64,000 nt of DNA from Faucicola mancuniensis (GCF_046523945.1 NZ_CP171363.1:1550001-1614000), one strand, 5' to 3'. Counted from the stretch's first letter, positions 7,636 through 16,473 are shown. A program made the numbers and translations. The notes: a model not told the origin generated them from the letters alone.

Positions 7636-8358
7636 TTATTTACTCACGGCTGCGATAATTTTGGCTTCGCCTTGGCTGTTGCCAATCGCTTGTTCAATCA
7701 TTTTACCAGACTCATCAAGCACGCTAATCACATTTGAGTGGTTAATCATGCCCCCTTCGGCAAATTGATAGCGAATGTTCATGGTGTTGGCAAGCATACG
7801 CACATCATCATCGCTACCGTTCAAAAATACCCATTTATCATCGGCTTTATAATGTTCGCCAAAGTTTTTTAACACTTTTGGGCTATCGCGTTCTGGGTCA
7901 AAACTCACCACCAAAAAGCCTGTTTTGGCACGCACGTCTTCAGGCAATTTTTTTTGTAAGTCAATCATGGTTTTCATCATAATCGGACAAACTTGGTTAC
8001 AGTTGGTATAAATAAAGGCGACCACTTGTTTTTTGCCTTGTAAAGTGTCCAGTTTAAAAGGTTGGTCGTCTTGGTTTTTCCAGTTGCCTTCTACCAAATA
8101 AACCGACTCCCTCAACGCTGGAGCAGGGGTGCTTGCTACGCCCAAATCCACGTGCTTATGTCCGCCGTGAGCCATGTCGCCATGTGTGGCACTTGCTGTT
8201 GAAGCGTGCATATCGTGGTTCATGTCATGGTGCATATCTGCGTGAGACGAGCTTGCAGGAGCTTGGCTGTCAGTGCTAGCAGATGGGTTAGGTTGATTGG
8301 CTTGTTGGCAAGCGGTTAATAATAAAGCAGTGATTGAGATGGCAAGTAATTTTTTCAT
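7636..8358 (-). CDS. SCO1/SenC-family copper chaperone lipoprotein
   Basis: The product has 240 aa. The signal MKKLLAISITALLLTAC ends in a lipobox with Cys17. Residues about 39-69 are rich in His and Met (HADMHHDMNHDMH and HGDMAHGGHKH), a likely copper-binding tail. The thioredoxin-like domain holds the Sco copper site: Cys120 and Cys124 in YTNCNQVCP, and His207 in GGMINHSN. Sco proteins load copper into cytochrome oxidase Cu-A sites or other periplasmic cupro-enzymes and act as thiol reductants. Here the gene follows nirV and nirK, and the cbb3 oxidase encoded nearby has no Cu-A. Copper delivery to NirK is therefore the likeliest job; that is inference from context. Confidence 0.9.
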   Translation of the reverse strand: MKKLLAISITALLLTACQQANQPNPSASTDSQAPASSSHADMHHDMNHDMHASTASATHGDMAHGGHKHVDLGVASTPAPALRESVYLVEGNWKNQDDQPFKLDTLQGKKQVVAFIYTNCNQVCPIMMKTMIDLQKKLPEDVRAKTGFLVVSFDPERDSPKVLKNFGEHYKADDKWVFLNGSDDDVRMLANTMNIRYQFAEGGMINHSNVISVLDESGKMIEQAIGNSQGEAKIIAAVSK

Positions 8359-8413
8359 AGTGGTGTCCTTTTTAAAAAAGTTTTGAGAAATAAAAAAAAT
8401 TATCGTTTTGTAG

Positions 8414-8438
8414 AGTGGGTTAGCAAGGCGTAACCCAG
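8414..8438. repeat. Small palindrome of the GTGGGTTA...TAACCCA type
   Basis: GTGGGTTA and TAACCCAG flank GCAAGGCG. It lies between nirV and sco. Such palindromes often occur as dispersed intergenic repeats, and this one could also act as a weak terminator for nirV. Confidence 0.5.
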
Positions 8439-8457
8439 CCTTAAAATGTTAAAATAT

Positions 8458-9267
8458 TTAAACCCCATCAGCCGCACAGCGAAAACCAAGGCTGGCTAAG
8501 GTGAATTTTGATTGCAAACTTGAGCGAAAACCATATCGCATAAAGGCGGCGTAATCCGATGGGTCTACCGCACCTGCCGCACCCGAACCGCAGAACATTT
8601 CTTGGTTTAAGGTATTATCCGAGCGGGATTCGCCTGTTACAAGGTTGCTGTTAAAGTCTTTTGTCCATTCCCAAATCATGCCGTGCATATTGTATACACC
8701 CCAAATATTGGGTTTTTCCTGTCCGACATTACCCAAGGGTTTTGTAGACGATTTGGCGTACCAGTCTAGGATTTTTTGGTTGTAGCCTTTTTCGGCACTG
8801 CCATTGACACGAGTTTGTGATGCTTGGGCGACAAATTCCCATTCAGCGACCGTTGGCAAGCGTTTGCCTTGGGCTTTGCAATATTCGTTGGCGGTGTACC
8901 ATGATACATAGACGACAGGTTTTTTGAGGTCGGCTGTATTCGGTTTGTAGCTGTTGCCTGATTTTTGCCAATGTTTTAAATAGTCTGGTTCAACAAACAG
9001 TTTAGCAATATTTTGTTTTTGCCATTTGGATTTTGATTGGACAAAGGCGTAATATTCTTCGTTGGTTACAGGCATTTTATCCATGCGAAACGGTTTGACT
9101 GAGACCATAGGGCTGTCTTTACTTAGGTATAATGGGCGGTATGTGCCACCGTTAATTTTTGCCATTTCGCCTGATTTTGGTGTGTTAGCGTGGCTGATTG
9201 TCGCTATGAGTAGCATAGCAATAGGACAAAGCGTTGTTACCCCAATATGTTTGATATAAGTTTTCAC
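8458..9267 (-). CDS. nirV: NirV-like formylglycine-generating-enzyme-family protein
   Basis: The product has 269 aa with a Sec signal (MKTYIKHIGVTTLCPIAMLLIATISHA). The mature part is a SUMF1/FGE-type domain: MVSVKPFRMDKMPVTNEEYYAFV, KPVVYVSWYTANEYCKAQGKRLPTVAEWE, NIWGVYNMHGMIWEWTKDF and the ending LGFRCA. Proteins of this kind called NirV are encoded beside copper nitrite reductases in several denitrifiers, and the gene here follows nirK directly. Their exact role is not established; the family includes enzymes that oxidise Cys or Ser and also non-catalytic members. A hairpin terminator lies between nirK and nirV, so expression relative to nirK may be reduced. Confidence 0.8.
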   Translation of the reverse strand: MKTYIKHIGVTTLCPIAMLLIATISHANTPKSGEMAKINGGTYRPLYLSKDSPMVSVKPFRMDKMPVTNEEYYAFVQSKSKWQKQNIAKLFVEPDYLKHWQKSGNSYKPNTADLKKPVVYVSWYTANEYCKAQGKRLPTVAEWEFVAQASQTRVNGSAEKGYNQKILDWYAKSSTKPLGNVGQEKPNIWGVYNMHGMIWEWTKDFNSNLVTGESRSDNTLNQEMFCGSGAAGAVDPSDYAAFMRYGFRSSLQSKFTLASLGFRCAADGV

Positions 9268-9290
9268 AAATCCATTCCTATTTTAATTTT

Positions 9291-9328
9291 AAAAAACGAC
9301 CACCACATATTGCACGGGCGGTCGTTTA
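9291..9328 (-). terminator. Hairpin between nirK and nirV
   Basis: On the minus strand AAACGACC pairs with GGTCGTTT and is followed by a run of T. The loop is long (about 18 nt), so it may only attenuate transcription from nirK into nirV. Confidence 0.6.
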
Positions 9329-9373
9329 CAATATTAACATAAAGGATTATTTAATAAATGTTAAATTAATCAC

Positions 9374-10894
9374 TTATGGCGTTGGTTTGGTTTTTTTGGC
9401 TTCTGCCACATCTTCGGCTGTTAATTGACCGCCTTTGTTGCCAAAGCTGTTTAACACATACGTTACCACGTTGGCGATTTGTTGGTCGTTCAACGAAACG
9501 CTTGGCATGACGCTGTCATAGCTTGAGCCATTCACTGTAATTTTGCCTGATAGACCATTTGCCACAATGCTGGCTGCACGTTTGTGGTTAGCGTTTAAGA
9601 AGTCAGAACTTGCCAATGGTGGGAATGCATTTGGCACGCCTTTACCGTCTGGTTGGTGGCAAGCAGCACAGTTGGCGTCATAGGTCGCTTTACCTGCGGC
9701 AACTTGTTCTTTTAAGTCCGTTGGCGTTTTGGTTTCTGGTGCTTTAGCATTGTCAATTGCTTGTGGTGCACCTTCTGGCAGATACACGGTATCTTTTTGT
9801 TTATGTGAGTAGATAGATGGATTTTCTTCCCCTTCCACTTTTAAGATACCCAACGCCCCTTTGTTAAAGGCACGGAAGATTGAGTGGTCTACCAACACAT
9901 AGTTGCCTGGTACATCAACTTTAAATTCGGTAATCGCCGCACCACCTGCTGGGATTAGCGTGGTTTGGATATTTTCATTGACCGCTTTACCGCCTTCAAA
10001 TTTTACTTTATCAAAAATTTCGCCAATCACGTGGAATGATGATACTTTGTTTGGGCTACCATTACCCACGAATAGACGCACATTTTCGCCAACTTTGGCA
10101 GTCAAAGCATTCTCGCCTGTCAATGAACCGACAGAACCGTTAAATACAACGTAATCAGGACGTTCGTCAATCGCTTTGTCCATATCAAACGGTTGTAAAC
10201 CTTGCTGACCGTATTTGCCTTTGGTATAAAAATCGCCTTGCATGACGTAGTATTCTTTATCCACTTTTGGCAAACCTTCTTTTGGCTCAACCAAAATCAA
10301 ACCGTACATACCGTTGGCAATGTGCATACCCACAGGGGCAACCGCACAGTGATAAACGTATAAACCTGGTTGCAACGCTTTAAAGCTAAAGGTTGAAGTA
10401 TGACCCGGTGCAGTAAATGACGCTTCTGCACCACCGCCAGGCCCTGTTGCAGCGTGGAAGTCCACGTTATGTGGCATTTTTGACGTTGGGTGATTTGACA
10501 ATTGGACTTCAATGGTATCGCCTTCACGCACACGAATCATTTGCCCCGGTACTTGTCCGCCAAAGGTCCAGAACTGATAATCCACGCCATCAGCCAAACG
10601 CATGACTTTTTCAACCGTTTCCATTTTTACCACAACTTTGGCAGGGTGGTTACGGTCAATCGGTGGCGGTACTTGGGGTGCATGGGTAATCACCGCATCA
10701 ATCACAGGTAGATTGGCATCGTCAGTTATGGTAGATTCACTGCTGGTAGTGGTTGTGGCGGTGCTACTGGCGGAAGCGGTGGCTTGTGCTTTGGCAGGTG
10801 CGGCATCGCTTTGTGATTTTGGGGCACAGCCTGCAAATAGCAATGTTAAAGCTAAAGCAGTTAATTGGAACGTTTTGGCGGTAGGCTTGTTCAT
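9374..10894 (-). CDS. nirK: Copper nitrite reductase with C-terminal cytochrome c domain (AniA/NirK)
   Basis: The product has 506 aa. It is a lipoprotein with lipobox FAGC (Cys23) and an Ala/Ser/Thr-rich linker to about residue 60. Two cupredoxin domains follow. Type-1 copper ligands are His142, Cys183, His191 and Met196 (MPHNVDFH and HCAVAPVGMHIANGM). Type-2 ligands are His147, His182 and His337, with catalytic Asp145 and His288. Residues about 395-490 form a cytochrome c domain with the haem motif CAACH (409-413) and a downstream MPS Met. It reduces nitrite to nitric oxide at the cell surface or in the periplasm. The fused haem domain makes it a three-domain NirK. A candidate NsrR site lies about 214 bp upstream. 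Confidence 0.96.
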   Translation of the reverse strand: MNKPTAKTFQLTALALTLLFAGCAPKSQSDAAPAKAQATASASSTATTTTSSESTITDDANLPVIDAVITHAPQVPPPIDRNHPAKVVVKMETVEKVMRLADGVDYQFWTFGGQVPGQMIRVREGDTIEVQLSNHPTSKMPHNVDFHAATGPGGGAEASFTAPGHTSTFSFKALQPGLYVYHCAVAPVGMHIANGMYGLILVEPKEGLPKVDKEYYVMQGDFYTKGKYGQQGLQPFDMDKAIDERPDYVVFNGSVGSLTGENALTAKVGENVRLFVGNGSPNKVSSFHVIGEIFDKVKFEGGKAVNENIQTTLIPAGGAAITEFKVDVPGNYVLVDHSIFRAFNKGALGILKVEGEENPSIYSHKQKDTVYLPEGAPQAIDNAKAPETKTPTDLKEQVAAGKATYDANCAACHQPDGKGVPNAFPPLASSDFLNANHKRAASIVANGLSGKITVNGSSYDSVMPSVSLNDQQIANVVTYVLNSFGNKGGQLTAEDVAEAKKTKPTP

Positions 10895-11107
10895 ATCAAT
10901 CTCTCGTTGGTTTCAAATAAAAAACTTAAAACTAATCAATTTTATTTAAGAAAATTTCAATATCATCACAGACCACTTTCACTTTGATAACATTGTTGTT
11001 ACATTTCCTTAATATGTATATTATATGTATTTTACAAATAAATCAACAATTTTATTAAGGATTTATGACTGATAATGTTAAAAAAATGACTGGAAATTTG
11101 TTTTTAA

Positions 11108-11130
11108 AAGATGTATAATAAATACTTTTT
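11108..11130. promoter_or_regulatory. Candidate NsrR operator upstream of nirK
   Basis: The left half AAGATGTAT is identical to the NsrR half-site consensus. After a 5-nt AT spacer, the right half ATACTTTTT matches the inverted half ATACATCTT at 7 of 9 positions. On the minus strand a -10-like TATACA falls within it, and a -35-like TTGGTT lies about 16 bp upstream. It sits about 214 bp before the nirK ATG. NsrR is the NO-sensing repressor that controls aniA/nirK in Neisseria and relatives; its presence in this organism is inferred. Confidence 0.5.
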
Positions 11131-11137
11131 TAAAACC

Positions 11138-11175
11138 AATAAAAAACCAACGGCAAAATCGTTGGTTTTTTATTG
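11138..11175 (-). terminator. Rho-independent terminator of pnuC
   Basis: AAAAAACCAACG and CGTTGGTTTTTT pair around a 7-nt loop, extended by CAAT and ATTG on the outside. Confidence 0.88.
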
Positions 11176-11195
11176 TTTAAAATGGCTTAAACAGT

Positions 11196-11933
11196 TTATT
11201 TGGCATTGATTTCACTGCGATGCCACTCGTATAGCCCCACAATCGCATTGACTTGATACACCATCGTCTGAATGGCAAAAATATAATTTTGTGTCATCAA
11301 ATTGACAATCAGCCACACCGCATTCACAGCAATCCACAGCCACCAGTTAAACGAATACCGCATAATCATAGTCGCTTGGGCAGTGATAGACAGCACAAAC
11401 GCCACCACATTAATCCAAAAAAAATCAATCATACCCAAAAACTTACTACCGTCATCATCAATCACCAAATAGCCCTTTGACGCAAGCCAATCATTCACCG
11501 TTGGAAACAACGCAAGCCCAATCACAATAAAGGTCAGCGTGATACCCCAAACCGCTTTATTCGCCGATTTTGGCAACATATTGCCATCGCCATCGATGTT
11601 TTTTGTCCAATAATACAAGCCATACGCATGGGTAAAAAAGTTAAACATCGGAGCAAGCATCAGCCCCACCGAGCCAGCATTCGCCTGCACCATACTTTCA
11701 CCTGCGGTAGCAAGGATGCCCAAGCCATTACCTGCGACATTGCGTCTAAAACTTAAAGACACCACGCACAACAAGCCCACCAACGACACGCCCAAAAAAA
11801 ACCAATCTTTGATCGTATGCTCAGTCGTTTGCCAAAAAACAGCCGTCAACGCACACACACTCAAAAAAAACCAAGTAACAATCCATTCTTTTTGGTATTC
11901 GTCTGTGATTTTATCTAACAATTTAATTTGCAT
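11196..11933 (-). CDS. pnuC: Nicotinamide riboside transporter
   Basis: The product has 245 aa with about seven hydrophobic segments. It starts MQIKLLDKITDEYQKEWIVTWFF. Conserved PnuC blocks include GESMVQANAGSVGLMLAPMFNFFTHAYGLYYW and the C-terminal IFAIQTMVYQVNAIVGLYEW. It carries nicotinamide riboside across the inner membrane by facilitated diffusion, with trapping by phosphorylation inside. It lies 22 bp downstream of nadR in the same direction, so transporter and kinase form one salvage operon. A strong terminator follows. Confidence 0.93.
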   Translation of the reverse strand: MQIKLLDKITDEYQKEWIVTWFFLSVCALTAVFWQTTEHTIKDWFFLGVSLVGLLCVVSLSFRRNVAGNGLGILATAGESMVQANAGSVGLMLAPMFNFFTHAYGLYYWTKNIDGDGNMLPKSANKAVWGITLTFIVIGLALFPTVNDWLASKGYLVIDDDGSKFLGMIDFFWINVVAFVLSITAQATMIMRYSFNWWLWIAVNAVWLIVNLMTQNYIFAIQTMVYQVNAIVGLYEWHRSEINAK

Positions 11934-11955
11934 AATTTTTCCTTAAATTTATTAA

Positions 11956-13002
11956 TTATTCTTGATAATCTTTAAAAATTAACTTATCAATCAATCTCAC
12001 CGTTTGCAAAAACCGCTCATGATAATTTGGATTATCAATAAAATACGGTTCAATCTGATGACGTGCAAAGATAGATTTTAAGCGATTTTCAAAACTTTTG
12101 CGTTGCTCGGTTTGTCCAAGCGACCGCATTCCATCCGCCACCCATTCAGTATTGCTCGCAAGCATAATGGTATAATCCATGCGAAACTCATCAATACACG
12201 CCGTCAAAAATGGGTGCGTTTTGCCTTCATATACTTCGCAAAATGCCTGTGTCGTTACAAAATCGGTATCCACAAGCGTCAGCGGTGCGGTTGCTTTTTC
12301 TTTCGCCTGTCGCAGGGCTTGCTCGTGGTCGCTTGCCATCAGCGGATAGTCGCTGTACTGCATACCCAGCTCCGTACCGCCCAAATCTGTTTCCACAAAA
12401 ATCCGCCCCATCTCAAGCGAAAAACTCGCTCCATAATAATTGGCTAATTTGTGCAACAAGGTAGTTTTGCCCGAGCTTTCACCGCCGACAATGGTAATCA
12501 GCTTGGTATAATTGGGGCGGGCGTGTGGGTGAATGGATTGCCAATATAGGGCGGGATTGTTGTGGATTTTTGTGCTGTTAAATTCGGTCTGTCTTGGCGT
12601 GGTTAAAATCGGCGTAACAAGGTTTAAATTTGCCAAAGGGTGCGTTTCATCAACGAATAAAATCGGCTTTTGTCCATTCACTGTCAAAAAGTCAAACCGC
12701 TGTAAAATATCGCTCAAAATCGCATTGGCATTGTCCGCCTTTAGTCCGCTGTGGTCGTCTTCATAAGTGGGCGTAACCACGTCCGGCAACAGCACCACAT
12801 GAACAAATGGCAAATCGGCAAAAGCATTTGTTAGCCAACGTGCTTTGTCTTTTAAATTAATCTTAAAATTTGGATTGGGTTTTGGGTGGGGTGTGATAAA
12901 CAAATACAAGGTTTTCACCTGTCCGCAAGCGTGCAACACGCTACGCACATGACCCAAATGCAATGGCTCAAAATGCCCAATCATAAAACCGACATCGTAC
13001 AT
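11956..13002 (-). CDS. nadR: Bifunctional NMN adenylyltransferase / nicotinamide riboside kinase
   Basis: The product has 348 aa, read from an ATG behind AAGGATAA. The N-terminal nucleotidyltransferase half begins MYDVGFMIGHFEPLHLGHVRSV, with the HxGH-type site at LHLGH and the distal STKIHNNP block. The C-terminal kinase half has the Walker A GGESSGKTT (about 173-181). The helix-turn-helix found at the N-terminus of enterobacterial NadR is absent, so this form is enzymatic only, like that of Haemophilus. It phosphorylates riboside brought in by PnuC to NMN and then adenylates NMN to NAD+. Confidence 0.93.
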   Translation of the reverse strand: MYDVGFMIGHFEPLHLGHVRSVLHACGQVKTLYLFITPHPKPNPNFKINLKDKARWLTNAFADLPFVHVVLLPDVVTPTYEDDHSGLKADNANAILSDILQRFDFLTVNGQKPILFVDETHPLANLNLVTPILTTPRQTEFNSTKIHNNPALYWQSIHPHARPNYTKLITIVGGESSGKTTLLHKLANYYGASFSLEMGRIFVETDLGGTELGMQYSDYPLMASDHEQALRQAKEKATAPLTLVDTDFVTTQAFCEVYEGKTHPFLTACIDEFRMDYTIMLASNTEWVADGMRSLGQTEQRKSFENRLKSIFARHQIEPYFIDNPNYHERFLQTVRLIDKLIFKDYQE

Positions 13003-13144
13003 ATATTTATCCTTAACCTTTAAAATACGAAATTGCTGTTATTTTACATGAATAAAAAATAAAAAACAGTAGGATAGCGTAACTTTTGCTAAAGTTTTGT
13101 TACCAAAGCAACACAAGAAACAACCCAATTTTAAAAAAAATTTT

Positions 13145-13159
13145 GTATAATGATTATCA
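13145..13159 (+). promoter_or_regulatory. Candidate Fur box overlapping a -10 element
   Basis: The 15 bases match the 7-1-7 Fur consensus (TGATAAT-N-ATTATCA) at 13 positions; only the first two differ. A TATAAT at 13146-13151 lies inside it, so Fur binding would block the promoter of the PspC gene that starts 49 bp further on. Fur itself is not in the window. Confidence 0.5.
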
Positions 13160-13207
13160 CTTCAAAGCTTTCAAAAAAACTAGGAAAAACCAATAGGAAA
13201 AACCAAC

Positions 13208-13426
13208 ATGGCAAAACTGATGAAACTACACCGTTCTACCAATCATCGTATGATTGCAGGCGTGATGGGTGGTATCGCAGAATATTTGGGCTGGAGTCCG
13301 AACATGACACGCTTGTTGTTTGTCATTGTATCTACTGTCAGTGTGGCTGTACCGGGGATTTTGATTTATTTGGTGCTTTGGATGATTATGCCAAATGCGA
13401 CACCCAATTCGTATGAGCGTTTTTAA
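13208..13426 (+). CDS. PspC-domain small membrane protein
   Basis: The product has 72 aa, read from ATG 13208 behind TAGGAAAAACC. MAKLMKLHRSTNHRMIAGVMGGIAEYLGWSPNMTRLLFVIVSTVSVAVPGILIYLVLWMIMP covers a full PspC domain: the R..NR.IAGV.GGIAEY.G turn, then a single long hydrophobic hairpin ending LYLVLW..MP. In enterobacteria PspC senses inner-membrane stress with PspB. No other psp gene is nearby, and stand-alone PspC proteins are common with no assigned role. An alternative frame at 13150 overlaps out of frame and is not coding. The gene is monocistronic, with a terminator after it. Confidence 0.88.
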   Translation: MAKLMKLHRSTNHRMIAGVMGGIAEYLGWSPNMTRLLFVIVSTVSVAVPGILIYLVLWMIMPNATPNSYERF

Positions 13427-13464
13427 CAGATAATAACAATAATAAAAGTCTTACTTTTTCCTCC

Positions 13465-13497
13465 TGCCCAGATTCCAACCGTCTGGGTATTTTTTTG
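13465..13497 (+). terminator. Rho-independent terminator of the PspC gene
   Basis: GCCCAGA pairs with TCTGGGT, followed by a seven-T run. Confidence 0.8.
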
Positions 13498-13657
13498 TTT
13501 AAGTTTTTGATTGTTGTAAATTCTAAGTTATTGGGCTGGTGGTATTATTAACTTAATCGGTAAATGAACGAAAGCGAAAGTTGGCTCGCCATTTATCATA
13601 AAAGGTTTGAATTTAGCTCTCCTAACTTGGCGTGCAACAACTTTAATATCGGATAAA

Positions 13658-13701
13658 AAGTTGGGTGTCCTTCCGAAGCAGTACTTCTCACCACCCAACT
13701 T
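13658..13701. repeat. Inverted repeat with nested hairpin downstream of leuS
   Basis: AAGTTGGGTG and CACCCAACTT form perfect 10-bp arms. Inside them a smaller hairpin CGAAGCAGTACTTCTCA nearly repeats the centre of the 160-bp elements (CGAAGCAGTGCTTCTCA). The remaining gap between the PspC terminator and leuS (13498-13730) holds no gene. The segment 13555-13640 looks like eroded repeat DNA with no identifiable ends. Confidence 0.65.
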
Positions 13702-13730
13702 ACAACGATTGAAATTTTATTAAATAGAAA

Positions 13731-16364
13731 TCAACCTTTCACCACGATATTCACAAGTTTATTTGGCACGACAATTTCTTTAACAATATCGCCTGTCAAA
13801 AACTTCACCACACCGTCCAATTTTTTCGTTTCCGCTTTTAGCCACTCCGCATCGCTATTTGGAGCAACTTCCAACTTACCACGAATTTTGCCATTCACCT
13901 GCACTACCATCGTAACGCTATCTTGCACCAATGCAGACTTATCAACGCTTGGATAGCTTAACGCCAATGGATTTAACCCTAGATTTTCTAGCAACACTTC
14001 CGCCATATGTGGGGCGAACATTTGTAGTAACACTAACAAACTTGTTAAGGCTTCATTCGCAATTAACAAATCATCAGATGATTTTACTTCAAACGCTGTC
14101 AATTCGTTGGCAAGTTCCATTAGGCTAGAAACAGGCGTATTTAATGCCAAACGATTGCCCAAATCGTCATCAAGTTTTGCAATAGTTTCATGTGTTTTAC
14201 GGCGAAGATTTTTGGTTTCTTTGCTTAAATTTTTTACATTTAATTGTGAAATTACCAAATCTTGTTGGGCTTTGCCTTGTGCTTGTAAATTTTTATTAAA
14301 ATCAACCGCATAACGCCAAACTTTTTTCAAGAAATTAAACGGACCTTTTAAGCCGTCATCAACCCATTCAAGCGTCTGGTCGGCAGGGGCGGTGAACATG
14401 GTGTAAAGTCGCACCGTATCCGCACCGTACTGGTCAATCGTGGCTTGTGGGTCAATACCGTTGTTTTTGGATTTTGACATTTTTTCAATTTTGCCAATGA
14501 TGACAGGCTGTCCGTCCGCTTTTAGCGTAGCAGTTTTGCCGTCTGCCGATAAGCTGACTTCTTCGGCAAAATAATAGGTTTTGCTACCGTCATCATTTTG
14601 GCGGTAAAAAGTCCCTGCCAAGACCATGCCTTGTGTCAAAAGGTTAGCAAACGGTTCATCGCCATTGACCAAGCCTTCATCACGCATCAGTTTGTGGAAA
14701 AAACGTGCGTAAAGCAAATGTAAAACAGCGTGTTCCACACCACCAACGTATTGGTCCACAGGTAGCCATTTATCGGCATTTGTTTTGTCAATCATGCCTT
14801 CATTATAATTTGGCGATGCAAAACGTGCGTAATACCAGCTTGATTCCATAAAAGTGTCAAAAGTATCGGTTTCACGTTTGGCAGGTTTACCGCATTCTGG
14901 GCAGTTCACATCGGTAAATTCTGGCATTTTGTTTAGCGGATTGCCACGCCCATCTGGAACGACATCAGTCGGCAAAATCACAGGCAAATCGCTCTCTGGC
15001 ACAGGCACAGTTCCGCAATGCTCGCAGTTAATGGTAGGAATTGGGCAACCCCAATAACGCTGACGGCTAACCCCCCAATCACGCAGACGGAAATTAATGG
15101 TTTTTTTGGCAAGCCCTTGCGGTTCTAATTTTGCCAATAATTCATCAAACACTTGTTGATAATTTAAACCGTCAAATTCACCCGAATTGACACAAGTTCC
15201 CTTGACAGCGTACCAATCTTGCCAATTTTTATCGTCATAATCGCCTGTCGCTTGGTCGTTGGTGATGACCTGCACAATCGGAATGTCGTATTTGTTGGCA
15301 AATTCAAAATCACGCTCATCGTGGCTTGGCACGCCCATGACCGCACCCGAGCCGTAACTCATTAACACATAGTTGGCAATCCACACAGGCACGTCTTTTT
15401 GGGTAATCGGGTGTTTGACAAAAAAGCCTGTCGCCATGCCTAACTTTTCGGCTTTGGCAACGTCTGCTTCGGCAACCGAGCCTTTTTTGCATTCAGCGAT
15501 AAAGTTTTGCAATTCGCTGTTATTTTGTGCCAAATGCGTGGCTAAAGGGTGTTCAGGTGCGATAGAAACGTACGTTACGCCCATAAAAGTATCTGGGCGA
15601 GTGGTGAACACGTCTAGCGATTTTTGTTCATCGTCAAGCTCGTATGGAAAATGCAACTCCATACCTTCGGAACGCCCAATCCAGTTACGTTGCATGGTGA
15701 TGACTTGCGGTGCCCAATGCCCTTCTAGTTTATCCAAATCATTTAATAATTCATCAGCATAAGTGGTGATTTTGTAGTAGTACATTGGGATTTCACGTTT
15801 TTCTACCAATGCACCCGAACGCCAACCACGACCGTCCACGACTTGCTCATTTGCCAAAACGGTATTATCCACAGGGTCCCAGTTTACGGTGGCAAGTTTT
15901 TTATAAACCAAACCTTTTTTGAATAATTGGATAAAAAGCCACTGCTCCCAACGGTAATATTCTGGCGTACAAGTGGCAAATTCACGGCTCCAGTCAATAG
16001 AAAAACCCAGCGATTTTAACTGCGTACGCATATTGTCAATATTGCTAAACGTCCAATCGGCAGGGGCAACGCCATTGGCAATAGCGGCGTTTTCGGCAGG
16101 CAAGCCAAAAGCGTCCCAACCCATTGGTTGCATAACGTCATAGCCTTTTAGACGGTAATAACGGCTTAACACGTCAGAAATCGTGTAATTGCGAACGTGT
16201 CCCATGTGCAATTTTCCGCTAGGGTAGGGGAACATTGACAGCATATAGCGAGTGGGTTTGTCGGTTTTTTCGTTGTTGGTTTTGTAACGTTGGTCGTTTT
16301 CCCATTTTTGTTGTTGGGTGGTTTCAATGGATTTTGGGTCGTAAGTTTGGCTTAATTGTGTCAT
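13731..16364 (-). CDS. leuS: Leucyl-tRNA synthetase
   Basis: The product has 877 aa, a normal bacterial LeuRS length. The class I signatures are present: PYPSGKLHMGHVRNYT (HMGH) near residue 50 and KMSKSKNNG (KMSKS) near residue 640. The CP1 editing domain lies between them, with TTRPDT and GSGAVMGVPSHDERD. A zinc-type Cys cluster (INCEHCGTVP and VNCPECGKP) is also visible. The C-terminal anticodon and tail domains are complete, ending VNIVVKG. It charges tRNA-Leu in the cytoplasm. It appears monocistronic, between the ccoP terminator and a repeat region. Confidence 0.98.
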   Translation of the reverse strand: MTQLSQTYDPKSIETTQQQKWENDQRYKTNNEKTDKPTRYMLSMFPYPSGKLHMGHVRNYTISDVLSRYYRLKGYDVMQPMGWDAFGLPAENAAIANGVAPADWTFSNIDNMRTQLKSLGFSIDWSREFATCTPEYYRWEQWLFIQLFKKGLVYKKLATVNWDPVDNTVLANEQVVDGRGWRSGALVEKREIPMYYYKITTYADELLNDLDKLEGHWAPQVITMQRNWIGRSEGMELHFPYELDDEQKSLDVFTTRPDTFMGVTYVSIAPEHPLATHLAQNNSELQNFIAECKKGSVAEADVAKAEKLGMATGFFVKHPITQKDVPVWIANYVLMSYGSGAVMGVPSHDERDFEFANKYDIPIVQVITNDQATGDYDDKNWQDWYAVKGTCVNSGEFDGLNYQQVFDELLAKLEPQGLAKKTINFRLRDWGVSRQRYWGCPIPTINCEHCGTVPVPESDLPVILPTDVVPDGRGNPLNKMPEFTDVNCPECGKPAKRETDTFDTFMESSWYYARFASPNYNEGMIDKTNADKWLPVDQYVGGVEHAVLHLLYARFFHKLMRDEGLVNGDEPFANLLTQGMVLAGTFYRQNDDGSKTYYFAEEVSLSADGKTATLKADGQPVIIGKIEKMSKSKNNGIDPQATIDQYGADTVRLYTMFTAPADQTLEWVDDGLKGPFNFLKKVWRYAVDFNKNLQAQGKAQQDLVISQLNVKNLSKETKNLRRKTHETIAKLDDDLGNRLALNTPVSSLMELANELTAFEVKSSDDLLIANEALTSLLVLLQMFAPHMAEVLLENLGLNPLALSYPSVDKSALVQDSVTMVVQVNGKIRGKLEVAPNSDAEWLKAETKKLDGVVKFLTGDIVKEIVVPNKLVNIVVKG

Positions 16365-16473
16365 AATTTTCTGCTTTTTGAAAAATTAAGGAAAAAAGTT
16401 GTAAACGCTATAGAATACCGTAAAATCACAAAAATTGCGATATCTTTTCAAACTTTATCCAAAAAAAAATCAT

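Noticed and set aside
10984..10998. TTGATAACATTGTTG as an FNR box for nirK
   Set aside because: Only the left half (TTGAT) matches; the right half should be ATCAA and is TTGTT.
11010..11033. TATGTAT repeats upstream of nirK as an NsrR or FNR operator
   Set aside because: The two TATGTAT units are direct, not inverted, and lack the AAG flank. The site at 11108-11130 fits NsrR far better.
13150..13416. 88-aa frame overlapping the PspC gene
   Set aside because: It is out of frame with the recognised PspC domain, has no family features and begins inside the candidate Fur box.
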